Source: Takakia lepidozioides
Taxonomy: Eukaryota; Streptophyta; Takakiopsida; Takakiales; Takakiaceae
Direction: 5' to 3'
Assembly (NCBI GenBank): GCA_030704615.1
Contig: CM060732.1
Location: 65,205,053-65,269,052, forward strand
DNA: 64,000 nucleotides
The notes under the pieces were generated by a model that saw only the letters and a list, made by a program, of their open reading frames with translations, was not told the DNA's origin and did no database searches. Positions 1-10,731 of this stretch are shown here, one piece after another. Within the stretch, counting starts at the first letter, position 1, and every line of letters starts with the position of its first letter. A program made the position numbers and the translations under genes.

Positions 1-1521
1 TCCTCTGATGGGGCCCACTCCTGAAGCTTTATGACAAAGGACTTGTCTTGAATATGATGCAAAAAGAAAAATTAAGAAAAAAAACAAAAGCTACCACCTA
101 CAGAAAATATCTGAGGTAACTATGTCAGATTTTGGCCTTGTATAGGGCTTGTTGACTGCTGACGCGCGGGTAAACAGGCCCAAATTTTAAAATCAATAAA
201 GTTAGCCAAAATTTTTAAAAAAACAAATTGTAAAAAACCACTTCACCTTGTGGTGTGTGAGCATTACATACACACATCCACCGTTGGGTTTTAGAAATTT
301 TGTAGAAAAAAACGACTTTCATTTGGAGGCACATTTTTCCTTGTCAATTTTTAGATTTTAACCCCTTTGTAATTACATACAAAGCAACCATAGGAGAAAA
401 AATCTGCTGGACCTGCAATTTAGAGGGGTTGTGGCCATTCCAGGATTTGTAAATGGTGGGTCTTGGGGCAAGCAAAATTATCTTTACTAATATAAGTGAT
501 GCTATTGGAGTGAGCCCCTTAAAAAGGTACGTAGCATCTATGTCCTTTTGTTCCTCACAAAACTGGACACGAGGTCGATGGCCACAAGGCTATGGCACTG
601 AGCAAACAATGCCTTACGAGTACATTCTCTCTTTATCTGTTAGACTATAGGCTGGCAATCATAGGCTCAACATCTCCATCAATTATATCCATTCAGCCAG
701 TTCCAGAAGCTTCAAACAGTTCAAGACGTTATCTTCTTTTTTTTGGGCAGTCTAGGCAGGCTCAAAAAAATTGACGACGACGAAACATGGCGACGAAATG
801 TGGCTACAAAATATGGTGATGATGACATGGCACTGCAAGGATGCCATATTCCTGCTTTGCACTAAACTAGTCTCTGACCTTCAGTCGTCACTAGAATAAT
901 CACTAGGACTACGCGTCGCTCCGCACTACTAGTGACGACTTCAAAGAACATGTTCATTTTGATTGGAAATACATGTTATTCAAAAAACAATAGGAACAAT
1001 GGAAGAACTTAATGCAGCGTGTGATTTGACTTTCGTCCGATTCAGGCGGCGTCCACATCTTAAGCTTTGTTGAGGAGAAAAAGACATTGAAACAACCGAC
1101 TCTTCATCCGGGAAATTCATTCTGACTTGACTTGTGAGTCGCAGATTGAGTGGTTTCGTCGCAACCGCGAGTCGGGTTCGAAAATCAGCGGTTTACTACT
1201 ACTAACTAGTGCAGGCGATCACCTGCCGCTGCACACGCTTTGGCACTCCACTGCGCATTGAACGCCTTCTTTTGTGCTCTCTCCTATTGTCATGCTCGTT
1301 TCTGATCCGCTGCCTCTTGTCGCTCAGCTACTCGTTCTGCCTTGGTAGCTACTCGCTCTTCTTTCTTGCATTCACGTGCTTGGATTGTTGTTTCTTTGAG
1401 ACTTGCCTTCTATTCTAGTGCAGCCAAATACGTGTCTGAGGTCATCATAATCGACTTGGAGTAGTCTATGATTGGTTCATTTAATTCGTTTCTCACCCTT
1501 CTGTGCTTGCCTATAGGTGCT
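1..1521. other. No recognisable gene
   Basis: AT-rich and low-complexity sequence; short open frames only, none with a motif I recognise. A 10-bp inverted repeat (TCGTCACTAG near 885 and CTAGTGACGA near 930) could form a small hairpin. The right end probably includes flanking or 3' untranslated sequence of the pogo-like element that follows. Confidence 0.5.
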
Positions 1522-3463
1522 TCAGGGAGAGTCAGGAAGCGGGATATGGTGGTTGGACGTCTGCCTAAGACCTGGGTCTGCACCCGGTCTGCACCATGGC
1601 ACAGTCTTTGTCCTCATCCACCTGCCTTGACTCATGGCTTGACGGGAATTCAGGTCCACTCCCACCTTGGTCTGCCTACCCCTGTTCATCGTCACCGCAC
1701 TCCATCTCCACGAGTAGTGATGATGGTCCTCATGGGTCTCAGGTACAATGTTGCCAAGAATCTCCTCCACATGCAATGCACCAAGTATGTGCTCGGCCTC
1801 TTCTGTTGTATTGTTCTCTTCGACTGTGGCTTGTGAGTCTTATGTTGCTGGTCGTGGTAGTGGTCTTCTAGTGGTCTGCTCTTCTTGTTCAAGCTGCGTG
1901 AAGGCCATACTATTTAGGGCCCATCTTTCTGTCCATCGCAGATGCATTCAGGAGCTAGATTCATGTAGCCCAGAACCCCTTCGGTATATTCTATCGTGTG
2001 AGTGTCATCTTCAAAGCTAGGCTCACGTCCTACTACTGCGCCAAGTCCTCTTTCTGTGGCCCCTTTCCTTTGTGAGCCATACTCCAAATACCCCTATACT
2101 TTCTGAATGAGATTTTAAACATTTTGAACACAATTACGTCAAGTGGCTGAAGTGCATGTGAGGTGTGAGACAGGAGTGTGATAAGATCTAGACCTACCGA
2201 TCTTGCTTGTCTAACCATGTCCATAGTGACATGTGAATTATGGCCGTCAAGGATCATTAACAAGTGTCAGTTTGTCGCAGTAATTTCATTGCCCATGGCT
2301 TTGTTGATTCAATGAAATGATAAATCCACTTACTAAACCTTACTAAACAATATGTTTGTCATCCATGCTTTCTTCTGCACTTCCATTGCTGCTCCTAATT
2401 TGCATCTTGCAATGTAGTTCTTGCTTAATCGTTTTTTCTTGAATATACAAAAATTAGGAATGTGACCAGGTCCTGCTGCATTCATGCAGGTTAAAACGCT
2501 GAGCCGTTCTCGCTGATCTGGAGTAATCGAGTGTACAGCTCTTGTCCCTGTTTTGGCAAGCACCACAACACCACCATTCCTTCCAGCCTGGCAGCTCGAT
2601 TCATCCCAGTTCCAAATTCTGAAGGCGTCATAGTTATACTTCTTGTAGTTAGTGTAGAAAGATTTAACATTCGCAAGGAAAAGCCCTCCCTATCTCTAGC
2701 CCTTGAGACACCCTCAAGCTCAGATATGGATGCCTCCTCCTGCACCATGTAATCCAACCCCAGCCCGAGATTCCTTGCTTATAAAATGGTCTCATTCATT
2801 CCTGAGTTATTTCAGCAAGGCTTCAGCCGTAACTGAGTGAGTGTAAGAGGATGTCCGATCTCCTGCATTCTTTCTATGTACTTGACCAGCTCCGATTCTT
2901 CAGCAGCATCCAGTGTGCCTTTGGTACCCCTACGTGGTGTGGTTGTCATACCATACACATGATTTCTCAAGCTTGATACAGGTATACCAAAGGATCACTT
3001 GGCAGCTGCTCGCAAGTGCTCTCCACGATCAACTGCTGCCATGGCCCCAACAAGTGCCTCATCCGACCAATTCCCGTTTTTCCGAACCCTTGGTCCAGCT
3101 CTCTTGGGGCGGCCACCCCGATTCCGAGCCTATGGAGGTGTAGTGTTGTCATCAAAGTTGGGTCGTCCACGTTCAGCCACTGGTCATTGATCTTGGTCCC
3201 GCATGTTAGTATCTCCCGATGTAGTATCCTCCAAACCTTGTCCAGCATTGAATTGTACACTGGCCCAAGGATCTTGCCCCACTGAAAATTTGGATCATTG
3301 TCATCACTAGCTAGTCAAACTGCCCTCATGTGAATGCCTATCATTGTAAATGTCTCTCTCTTGCCCTGAATCGCTGGAATGACTGTCAATATGTGAATCG
3401 TCCTCTACCTCAATTTCAGGTAGCAACCTGAATGCCTGAGAAGGCCTAAAATCGAAATCCATG
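1522..3463 (-). pseudogene. Pogo-like (Tc1/mariner superfamily) transposase, decayed
   Basis: Remnant of a cut-and-paste transposase of the pogo/Tigger type (DDE_1 family). Reading the minus strand across frameshifts gives, in order: an acidic start (near 3463); a psq/CENP-B-like helix-turn-helix (about 3115-2830) with GNWSDEALVGAM, then SFGIPVSSLRNHVYG and an LVKYIERMQEIGHPL segment; the catalytic core with IWNWDES (first Asp, about 2615), GTRAVHSITPDQRERLS, LMILDGHNSH (second Asp, about 2245) and HALQPLD (third Asp, about 2140); and a Glu-rich tail down to about 1522. The three catalytic aspartates are still readable, but there are at least three frameshifts and several stops, including TGA inside the helix-turn-helix (AAK-stop-SFGIP). 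It cannot make a working protein. Terminal inverted repeats were not located. The family call is confident; exact ends are not. Confidence 0.85.
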
Positions 3464-3826
3464 ACCACAAGTAGAAATTGAGTAGCACGGGCTACGCATG
3501 TGTGTTATAAAAGTGCAGTGTACAATAATTTACGCTTGAGAGATGTTTGCTATAACTTAGTGTTCAAGTCACCAAGTAAGTTAGTTATATTTTGGGTGAC
3601 CATAAGTTGGGTCTACTGCACATACTGCATAGGAAGTTATGTACCGCCACTTTTGATATTCATATCCATTGACCACTTGCATCACAAATTTTGAAATTCA
3701 TATGAGGCCCTGTTTGTTGTATTGCTAATCCAACGATATAATTCTCTCCTCGCTATACCTTTTGTATGAGTCATAATGCTTAAATGCACACTTTTGGGTG
3801 TTTCTACCTTAGTTTTTGACCTTCAG
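3464..3826. other. Spacer, no feature seen
   Basis: About 360 bp of AT-rich sequence between the pogo-like relic and the foldback-like arm. It probably holds the upstream flank of the pogo gene; no coding frame, hairpin or repeat was recognised. Confidence 0.4.
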
Positions 3827-4489
3827 GGGAGCAGGAGTACTGGGAACACGAACACAAAGGGAGCAAGAGCAATAACAGGGGAGCGGCAAAGCAATAATAC
3901 AGGGGAGCAGAAGCAGTAATAGGGAGCAATATCAGGGGATCACGAATTCTGGGGAAGGAGCATAGGGGAGCAGTGGAGCAGTAAATACAGGGAACGGAAG
4001 CAGTAACAGGAGCAATATGAGATGAGCACAAACATAAAGAAGGGAGTACAATAACAGGGGAGCGGCGAAATAGTACCAGAGGGGTGTGGAAGCAATAAAT
4101 AACATGGAGCGGTATATATGTGGGAACAGAGGAGCAACGATTGGGAACAGGGCAACAACTTCAAGGACTTAGAATTGTTTTTTGAAGATACACGAATTTT
4201 ATATTAACTTCTTCACATCATTGAACATACCAATTCATGAACAACACCTTGGTTGAGGTTTGAACCCACATTCTGGCATATCAATCACTGCACTCAACCA
4301 CCCATCAATTCCTTGCCTCTATCCAAAAGTTTAAAATACAATTAGCACAAGGGCAAGGTTAAGGGGTTGGGGATTTGACTTTTGCCCCACCAAGGGCATC
4401 TCCGTCTCCTATGAGCCCCCTTGCGAGCCCCAACGACCGTACCTGTAGGCTTGCACGCACACATTCAACTCTCATCCTATGTTTAGTGT
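3827..4489 (-). mobile_element. Foldback-like element, single arm (copy 1)
   Basis: Reading the minus strand from 4489: a terminal motif ACACTAAACATAGGATGAG, then sequence ending in GTCAAATCCCC, then a tRNA-like segment (about 4310-4240) with GGTTCAAACC resembling a Pol III B box, then a degenerate (GCTCCCCTGTT)n minisatellite (about 4160-3827). The same four blocks occur in the same order in the left arm of the element at 49834-50628, so these are two copies of one family. This copy has only one arm and no matching terminus at its other end, so it is truncated. No coding capacity. The element class is inferred from the second copy, whose arms are inverted repeats of each other. Confidence 0.6.
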
Positions 4490-6568
4490 TTTCTCCCACT
4501 AGGAGGAATTAAACCGAAGGTTGCAGAAAAGGTTCTTAGTTCTACGACTCCGAAGGTATATTCGAGTTGGGAACCAAAATATACCTATATGGATCAATAT
4601 ATTAATATATGTGGTTATATATGGTGATATATATGATATTCATGATTTTTGTTGTGGAGAACTTAGCAAGCTAGTAGGCCGGCAATACTTCATAAACGTT
4701 TTTTTTAATAAAAAAATGGCTTTGCAAATATGTTTGTGGTGCTTACAAAGACCCGTGCTAAAATAATTCATTTGAGGATACATTGGATTTTGTAATATGT
4801 ATTCTAGTTACTAGAATCAATTTTCCGACCATTAGAATAATTGCCAGATAATGTTGGTGGGGAGGAAGCCACCTAGACTTGGATTTTTGCACTCTATCTA
4901 CATCCAAGCCCAATCTTTTGTCACTGCTTATGTGAAAAATAGTCGCTTGGGGAAGCTTAGAAGATATTATGCTTCTCACAACAAGAGTAGTAAGTGCAAG
5001 ATGATGAAGTGGCTCTTACGCTGATTTCAGCCGGAGTCTTCTCTTCTGAGCCCAAGCTAATCATTCACAACTTGTGTGTCTTGTGGAATTGGCTTCGTTG
5101 TAAGTGATCAGCAAATTGTGCCTTTGCAGTTAATGGTTTTTTGTCGTTTTCCATGGGGAGGCAATTGTCCTTTAGGGTCAAAAGACCATAAATTACGTTT
5201 GCTTCAACAAAAGTACACAATATTATTATTATTATTATTATTATTGTCCAACTTCCATGGGCTGTTTATATTTGTAATGTTCCAAGGTTTCGGATAGGGT
5301 TATGAGAAAACGATGTATTAGTTCCGTAGGAGCTCCTTGGTGGAATTACAATCAGCTAGTTTGTTGTGACTTTACATTATCAAGAATTATATGTTTTTTT
5401 AATATGTCTATTTCTATAGACACTGCCAAACCATTTCATGGACCTGAATCATCAATGGTGTCTTTGGCCATCTACATACATTTGAGTCATTGTCTGAGCA
5501 TGGTGCAAATGTCTAACTGAGTGGGCCATCTAATAACATAAGATAGTATGCCAACAGAGAATAGAACATCATTGAGAGGTTTGATACTTCCAATCTTAAT
5601 ATATTTGTTATTGTAATTGTCTAGAAATGAGAATGTTTCTCTATGACCTTCTCCTTTGTTATTGTCAATTCACAAATCTGGGCACATCCTCGTTTCATGT
5701 TAGTCCAACTTTTCAAATGCTTTGCCATAGTTCTGTAAATTTGATAGGGGAGCAAGATTTTTATAAAATTTACGGAAGTTGAACAATATGTAAGAACCTA
5801 AGATTGAGCGTTGATCGGGAAGACCCCTGTATATAAAATTTAATATAACACCCCTTGAAATTTGTTTTGAAGTACATTTATACATGAGTATGTTGTTGAC
5901 ACCAAAATGATGTCTTTGACATTTGGATTTCATATCAATGAGAGGAAGTGCTTGGACAAAACACTCTAGATTGGCTAAACCTCATTTCAACCTAGTTTTG
6001 GATCAAGACCTCCCCATAGTTGTTATGTGTATTTGATGTTATAATGTCTTATGGAAAAAACAAACCAAAACAAGAATATTTAGAAACAAGATCCGGTTCC
6101 CATTCAAATATCATGCAAATAACATATACATCTGTTTGCTTGATGACCCATAGAGATATGACGACATTATGAATAATCAATGGTGCCCACAAAGAAAATG
6201 ATGACAAACTAATTGACATCCAACCTAACATTTAAGAACTAATCCCCATCAACGTACAATGTACATTTCTAAGAGGTACACAATGGAGGATGTAATCGTA
6301 CATTAAAGTGCACTTGGGTATGTTTGTGTCCAAGTAGTCCTTGTCATACCAAATTTTATAAAACCAGATCAGTAAAAAGAGCAAAGTTTTGAGGGCTCAT
6401 ATGTTGTTGACACCCAATGACCCTGCAAGAAGTTGGCTTATTTGCTAAACATCCTGACGATATTGGAAAAGCTCTGTGGCGCTGATACCGATCCAACCAA
6501 AAATCTCACATTCACAATCATATCAAACAGATGCCACAATGTTTTTTTGGCGGACAATGCAAACAAGC
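4490..6568. other. AT-rich intergenic stretch
   Basis: About 2 kb with only short, unsupported open frames. No transposase, retrotransposon motif or conserved domain was recognised. It contains one trinucleotide microsatellite, listed separately. Confidence 0.45.
5219..5246. repeat. (ATT)n microsatellite
   Basis: About nine perfect tandem copies of the trinucleotide ATT. No coding frame spans it with support. Confidence 0.9.
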
Positions 6569-6569
6569 T

Positions 6570-6636
6570 ATATATATATATACATACAATATATATATAT
6601 ACATACAATATATATATATACATACAATATATATAA
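6570..6636. repeat. AT-rich minisatellite, unit about 22 bp, 3 copies
   Basis: Three tandem copies of a TA-dinucleotide run followed by CATACAATA. Strongly self-complementary, so it could extrude as a hairpin. Confidence 0.85.
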
Positions 6637-7893
6637 TATGGATAAGATGTCGACCAAGAAATAAATGACTTATTTATAATAACCAATATGCCTTGAAAGT
6701 AGAGGTTGTGGACAACCAAAAAGTCATTGGCCAAGGTGTTTTAGATATGTTTAATTAATGCACTTTGGGTGATAACATGAAGCTACTATAAGTTTTAACT
6801 TAATAATTATAAAGAACATCCAACAGTATAGAGATTTCTACCTTCAAATTTGTTTTTATATGGATTCACATAGTTTCTTAAGTGTCAAGTTATTTTACCA
6901 CTAGTGTGAAACTAGCTAGGAAATAGCTAGCTTTTACATATTGACATTGGGATTGGCCCAAGTGTCAATCCAGGGGTCAAGGCAGATTTAGGCCCTAGAG
7001 TGGTTATCTTCACGGCAAGCGCGGGAGGCTCATCTTTCTCGAGTTGAGCCTCACCGCGCCTAGCTATGGCGCCGTAGTGTGGATTCCCCATGGCATGGGG
7101 TGCACTTGGCTTGACTTGTATTTGAGTGATGAGTTTATATATGCATGAGTTTATGTTTCAGCTTTGTGAGCTCGCATGAGCTTGTGCTTGTATTCCTCTA
7201 CTTTATCACTCGAGAAAGATGAGCTCGTATCTGTGAGTGCCAAATACGAGTTAGTTGTAGCACTTGTGGTTTTTGCTTGAGAATGAGAGAAACCAGGTTG
7301 TTATGCAAGGAGCACCGTGGAGCTCTTGGTTGTTAGAAGCGGAGGCGATGTGGGTTACGAGGTGGTAGACCTTGGCATTCGATCTTCAGCTTCAGAGATG
7401 AAAGCACCATACTGCAGGTAATTCCAGAGCACCTTGATGGTTTCAGATTGTGTACATGCATGAGCAAGCACGATTGAGAAGAGGACTAGTCAAGAGCAGG
7501 TTATAGTGGCTTTGGTGGCAAAGCTGATAACTGGACTTGGGAATGCGAGCTTTCATTGTGTGAAGGATTGCAAGACCAAGCGAAAGGGCTGATTTGGCTT
7601 GGGGCAAATCAGTGCACTTTGTGGAGTATGTTGAGAGTGGGTTTCAATCTCGAGCTTCAGCATTGGAGGGCTCTTGTCATGGCAAGAGCAGGGCTGGAAC
7701 AGGAGCTAAGAGGTGCGGCAAGACAATGGAATGTGCACCTAGGGTTTCAGAGCTTGGAAGAAGAACTCTTGCACCACAAGAGGAGTGTCTTGTGGCTGGA
7801 AATGTAAGCCTTAGGGTTTCAGGAGCTTGGCAAAGGCTGTGGAGTGCTTAGTCTTGTCTTAGAGAGCATCAAGGAGCCAAGGAGCCAAGATAG
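6637..7893. other. No recognised gene; possible upstream part of an LTR
   Basis: No domain was recognised. Composition turns from AT-rich to GC-richer near 6950. Because a tandem array, a minisatellite and a long non-coding leader follow directly before the Ty3/gypsy gag, part of this stretch could belong to that element's 5' LTR. No matching 3' LTR survives in the window to prove it. Confidence 0.3.
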
Positions 7894-8310
7894 GGGGCTG
7901 ATACCTCTTGTGTGAAGAGGTTGCATGTGTGGAGCATGTATTCAGCTCATTGAAGCTTCCATCTTCAAGCTTGGAGGGCAAGCAAATAAGAGGTAAGGGC
8001 TGACTTCCTTTATGTGAGGGCAATGCATGTGTGGAGCATGCTTTCGGCCTGTTGAAGGCTTGTACTTTCAAGTTTGGGAGTGCAAGAAAGGAAGGAAGGG
8101 GCTGGTTTTCCTTGTAGGGCATGTGTGGAGCATGCTTCCAGCCCGCTGAAGCTTGTATTTTCAGGTTGGTGGGTGCAAGAAAGGAAGCAAAGGGGCTGAT
8201 TCTCTGTGGTGAGAGTGGGGCAAGTGTGGAGCATGCCTTCAGTCCATTGGGCTTCTGTTTTCAAGCTTTGAGAACTAGAAGAGAAGGTAAGGGGCTGATC
8301 TGCTCTTATG
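7894..8310. repeat. Tandem repeat, unit about 95-105 bp, about four copies
   Basis: Units begin with GGGGCTGAT/GGGCTGAC at about 7894, 7997, 8099, 8193 and 8292. Each carries the landmark GTGTGGAGCATG, then a TTGAAGCTT-like segment, then a purine-rich AAGAAAGGAAG stretch. Copies are 75-85 percent alike by eye. Lying upstream of a Ty3/gypsy gag, it resembles the enhancer-type subrepeats common in LTR U3 regions; that role is inference. Confidence 0.75.
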
Positions 8311-8744
8311 TGACAGTCCGACACTTGTAGAGCGTGTTCTTAGTTGGGGTTTCAACCTCAAGCCTAGATAGAGCATGGCTCTTGAAGTGGCAGATGTAGG
8401 GGGCTGGAATAGGCTCTAAAACAAATGTTATGGCCAAGGAAAACGCTTGAATGAGTGCTCACAAGGACTGGAAACCAGTAAGGCTTGGTTGTTTGCCATT
8501 GAGTTTAGTGGTGTGTTTGGGGAGTCTAAGTGAGAAAGAATGCTTGGTTTGTGGCAACCATCTTCCTCATGGCTTAGGGCTACTATTGGTGTGTGTGGAG
8601 CCGAAAGAGCAAGAATACCTTGCTGATTTCTTCACAGCCGCCATAGCTCGGTGCAAAGAAGCCTAGAGTCCAAGAGACACAAACCCTAGCTTGGCATGGC
8701 TAAACCCCTTGGAGAAATGGCTAAACTTGCATGAGTGGCCATGG

Positions 8745-9420
8745 ATGGGGCTGTGACGGGCTTTGACGGGTTGTGACAAGCTGTGGCAGGCTGGGATAGG
8801 CTGTGCCCTGTGGCCTGTAGGGCTGTGAGGGGCTGTGACAGGCTGTGACAGGTTGTGCCCTATGGCCTGTGGGGCTGTGATGGGCTGTGTCAGGCTATGC
8901 CCTCTGGCCTGTGGGGCTGTGATGGGCTGTGACGGGCTGTGCCCTGTGCCTTGTGACCCCTATGACCTGTGACAGGCTGTGGCTGTGACCCTTGTGACTT
9001 GTGTAGGGCTGTGACAGGCTGTGCCCTGTGGCCTGTGGGGCTGTGACGGGCTGTAACAGGCTATCACAGGCTGTGGCCTTTGGGGGGGCTGTGACCTCTG
9101 ACCTATGTAGGGCTGTGACGGGCTGTGACAGGTGGCCTTTGGGCTGTGACCCCTGTGACCTGTGTAGGGCTGTGACAGGCTGTGCTGTGGCCTGGGCTGT
9201 GACGGGCTATGACAGGTTGTGGCCTTTGGGGTTGTGACCCCTCTGACCTGTGTAGGGCTGTGAGGGGCTGTGATAGGCTGTGCCCTATGGGCTGTAGGGC
9301 TGTGACAGGCTGTGGCCTTTGGGGCTGTGACCCCTGTGACCTGTTGTGGGCTGTGAGGGGCTATGACAGGCTGTGACCTGTGGCTTTTGGGGCTGTGACG
9401 GCTGTGACCAGTGATGTATG
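8745..9420. repeat. CTGTGACGGG-type minisatellite array
   Basis: About 680 bp of imperfect tandem units built on GGCTGTGACGGGCTGTGACA, with interspersed TGTGGCCTTTGGG and TGTGACCCCTGTGACC variants. The same type of array occurs inside LTRs at 44705-44910, 46200-46410 and 51815-52100, and in the leader of another element at 56530-56800. It is therefore a recurring component of LTR retroelements here. Long open frames across it arise only because the unit lacks stops. Confidence 0.85.
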
Positions 9421-10169
9421 TGTGGGCCTGTGTTGGTCTGTGGTGGCCCGTGTTGATCTGTGGACGGCCTGTGCTGACTCGTGGAGGCACTGGTGGACTG
9501 CCTAAGGACTGGCATGTCTTGAAGGCCGAATTTTTGAAGCTCGTGGAGGGCGGTTTGAGGAGTATTTTCATGATATTTCCCATGGTCATGCAAGTGAGGG
9601 AAGAGAGAGAGAAAAGAGTGTTGGGATGAGGGCATGTTGGGGTTAGGCATTGCTTTAGCTTCTCTTCCTCGTAGTTTTCCACCCTCTCATTAGGCCAAGA
9701 CCTTTCCGTAGGTGGAGGCAAGAGTCAGTCCGGGTTTGGGCTGGGGTATCCTTGCAGGAGCAACACCATGGAGTTGTTTTGGTATGGGGGAGTTGTCGTT
9801 CTGATTTCTTGTGTTTGGATCCCCTCCATACCTGCATGCTTGACTGTGCGCCATGTTAGTTTGTTGTGGGGCGCTTGTTTTATAGGTGATTGGTCGGATT
9901 TAATCACCGGCCAGTCCTAGAGCATGGTCGATGATGAGGCTGGGGTGATGACCAGTCAGACCATCATTGTTTCTCCTGTGGTGAGGTTGGAGGTGATGAC
10001 CAGCCAACCATAGGAGTGCTTGCGGTGGATGCAGGTGCAGGTGTAGGCTGTGTTAGGAACCTAGTATTCCAAACCATAAGCCACAACAGGTTCTCTACCC
10101 AGTTACATTGTGGAGAGGGGGTTAGGGACATGTTCATGACCGGTTGAGTGACAGTTTGTCAACACGGAG
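9421..10169 (+). other. Untranslated leader / probable 5' LTR-proximal region of the Ty3 element
   Basis: About 750 bp between the minisatellite and the first gag-like reading frame, with no conserved domain. A repeated GGTGATGACCAG motif is seen near 9955 and 10000. The LTR boundary and primer-binding site could not be placed. Confidence 0.35.
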
Positions 10170-10731
10170 GTGCCACTAGTTGTTGGGGACAGTGCCGGTT
10201 CGAGCACTAGCAATACTAGTGGGTACACGAGACGAGGTGTGCGGTTTAGGCCACCTTCACCTCTTGTGTCTTCTACGGAAGGTTCTGATTCGGATTGTGA
10301 ATCAGGAGGACTCACACGGCGGTGCAAAGTTGTTTCCTTGCCATTGTTGTGGGACACAATGGAGGAGATCTATGGAGCTACCAAGGGGCCACGAAGGTAC
10401 TCTGGGGCAGTGGGCACCATCGAGTTGGATGATTTTATCCAAGAGTTTGATAGTTGGTGTGATTTGCAGCAAATGCGCAATCCACAACTATTTACGCCTT
10501 TCATGGCATGGAGGGGGCTGTTTCAGCACCTTGAGGGCCGCCTATGGATGATTACCATGAGTTCAGGCGGGGGCATGAGGTTGAGATCGAGGAGTGGAGG
10601 ATGTACTGGTCACCCGACTATGTCTCCATCACTAGGGGCACTAGAGCCACGAGGGCAGTGGCTACACCAGCGCTGCACCGGCAGCTTCAGCAAGCAGCAG
10701 TGGGACTAGTGGGACTGGTGATACCGTAGTT
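10170..10731 (+). pseudogene. N-terminal gag region, frameshifted
   Basis: A frame from 10170 reads into EEIYGATKGPRRYSG and ELDDFIQEFDSWCDLQQM, followed in the next frame (from 10544) by DDYHEFRRGHEVEIEEW. This resembles the acidic, coiled N-terminal part of plant Ty3 gag proteins preceding the retrotransposon gag domain. A frameshift near 10540 and stops near 10709-10731 separate it from the main gag frame. Whether translation began here or at the ATG at 10732 cannot be told. Confidence 0.5.

Noticed and set aside
8960-9721. Long minus-strand open frames of His/Ser/Pro-rich peptide
   Set aside because: They translate the CTGTGACGGG minisatellite, which lacks stops in several frames; no independent coding signal.
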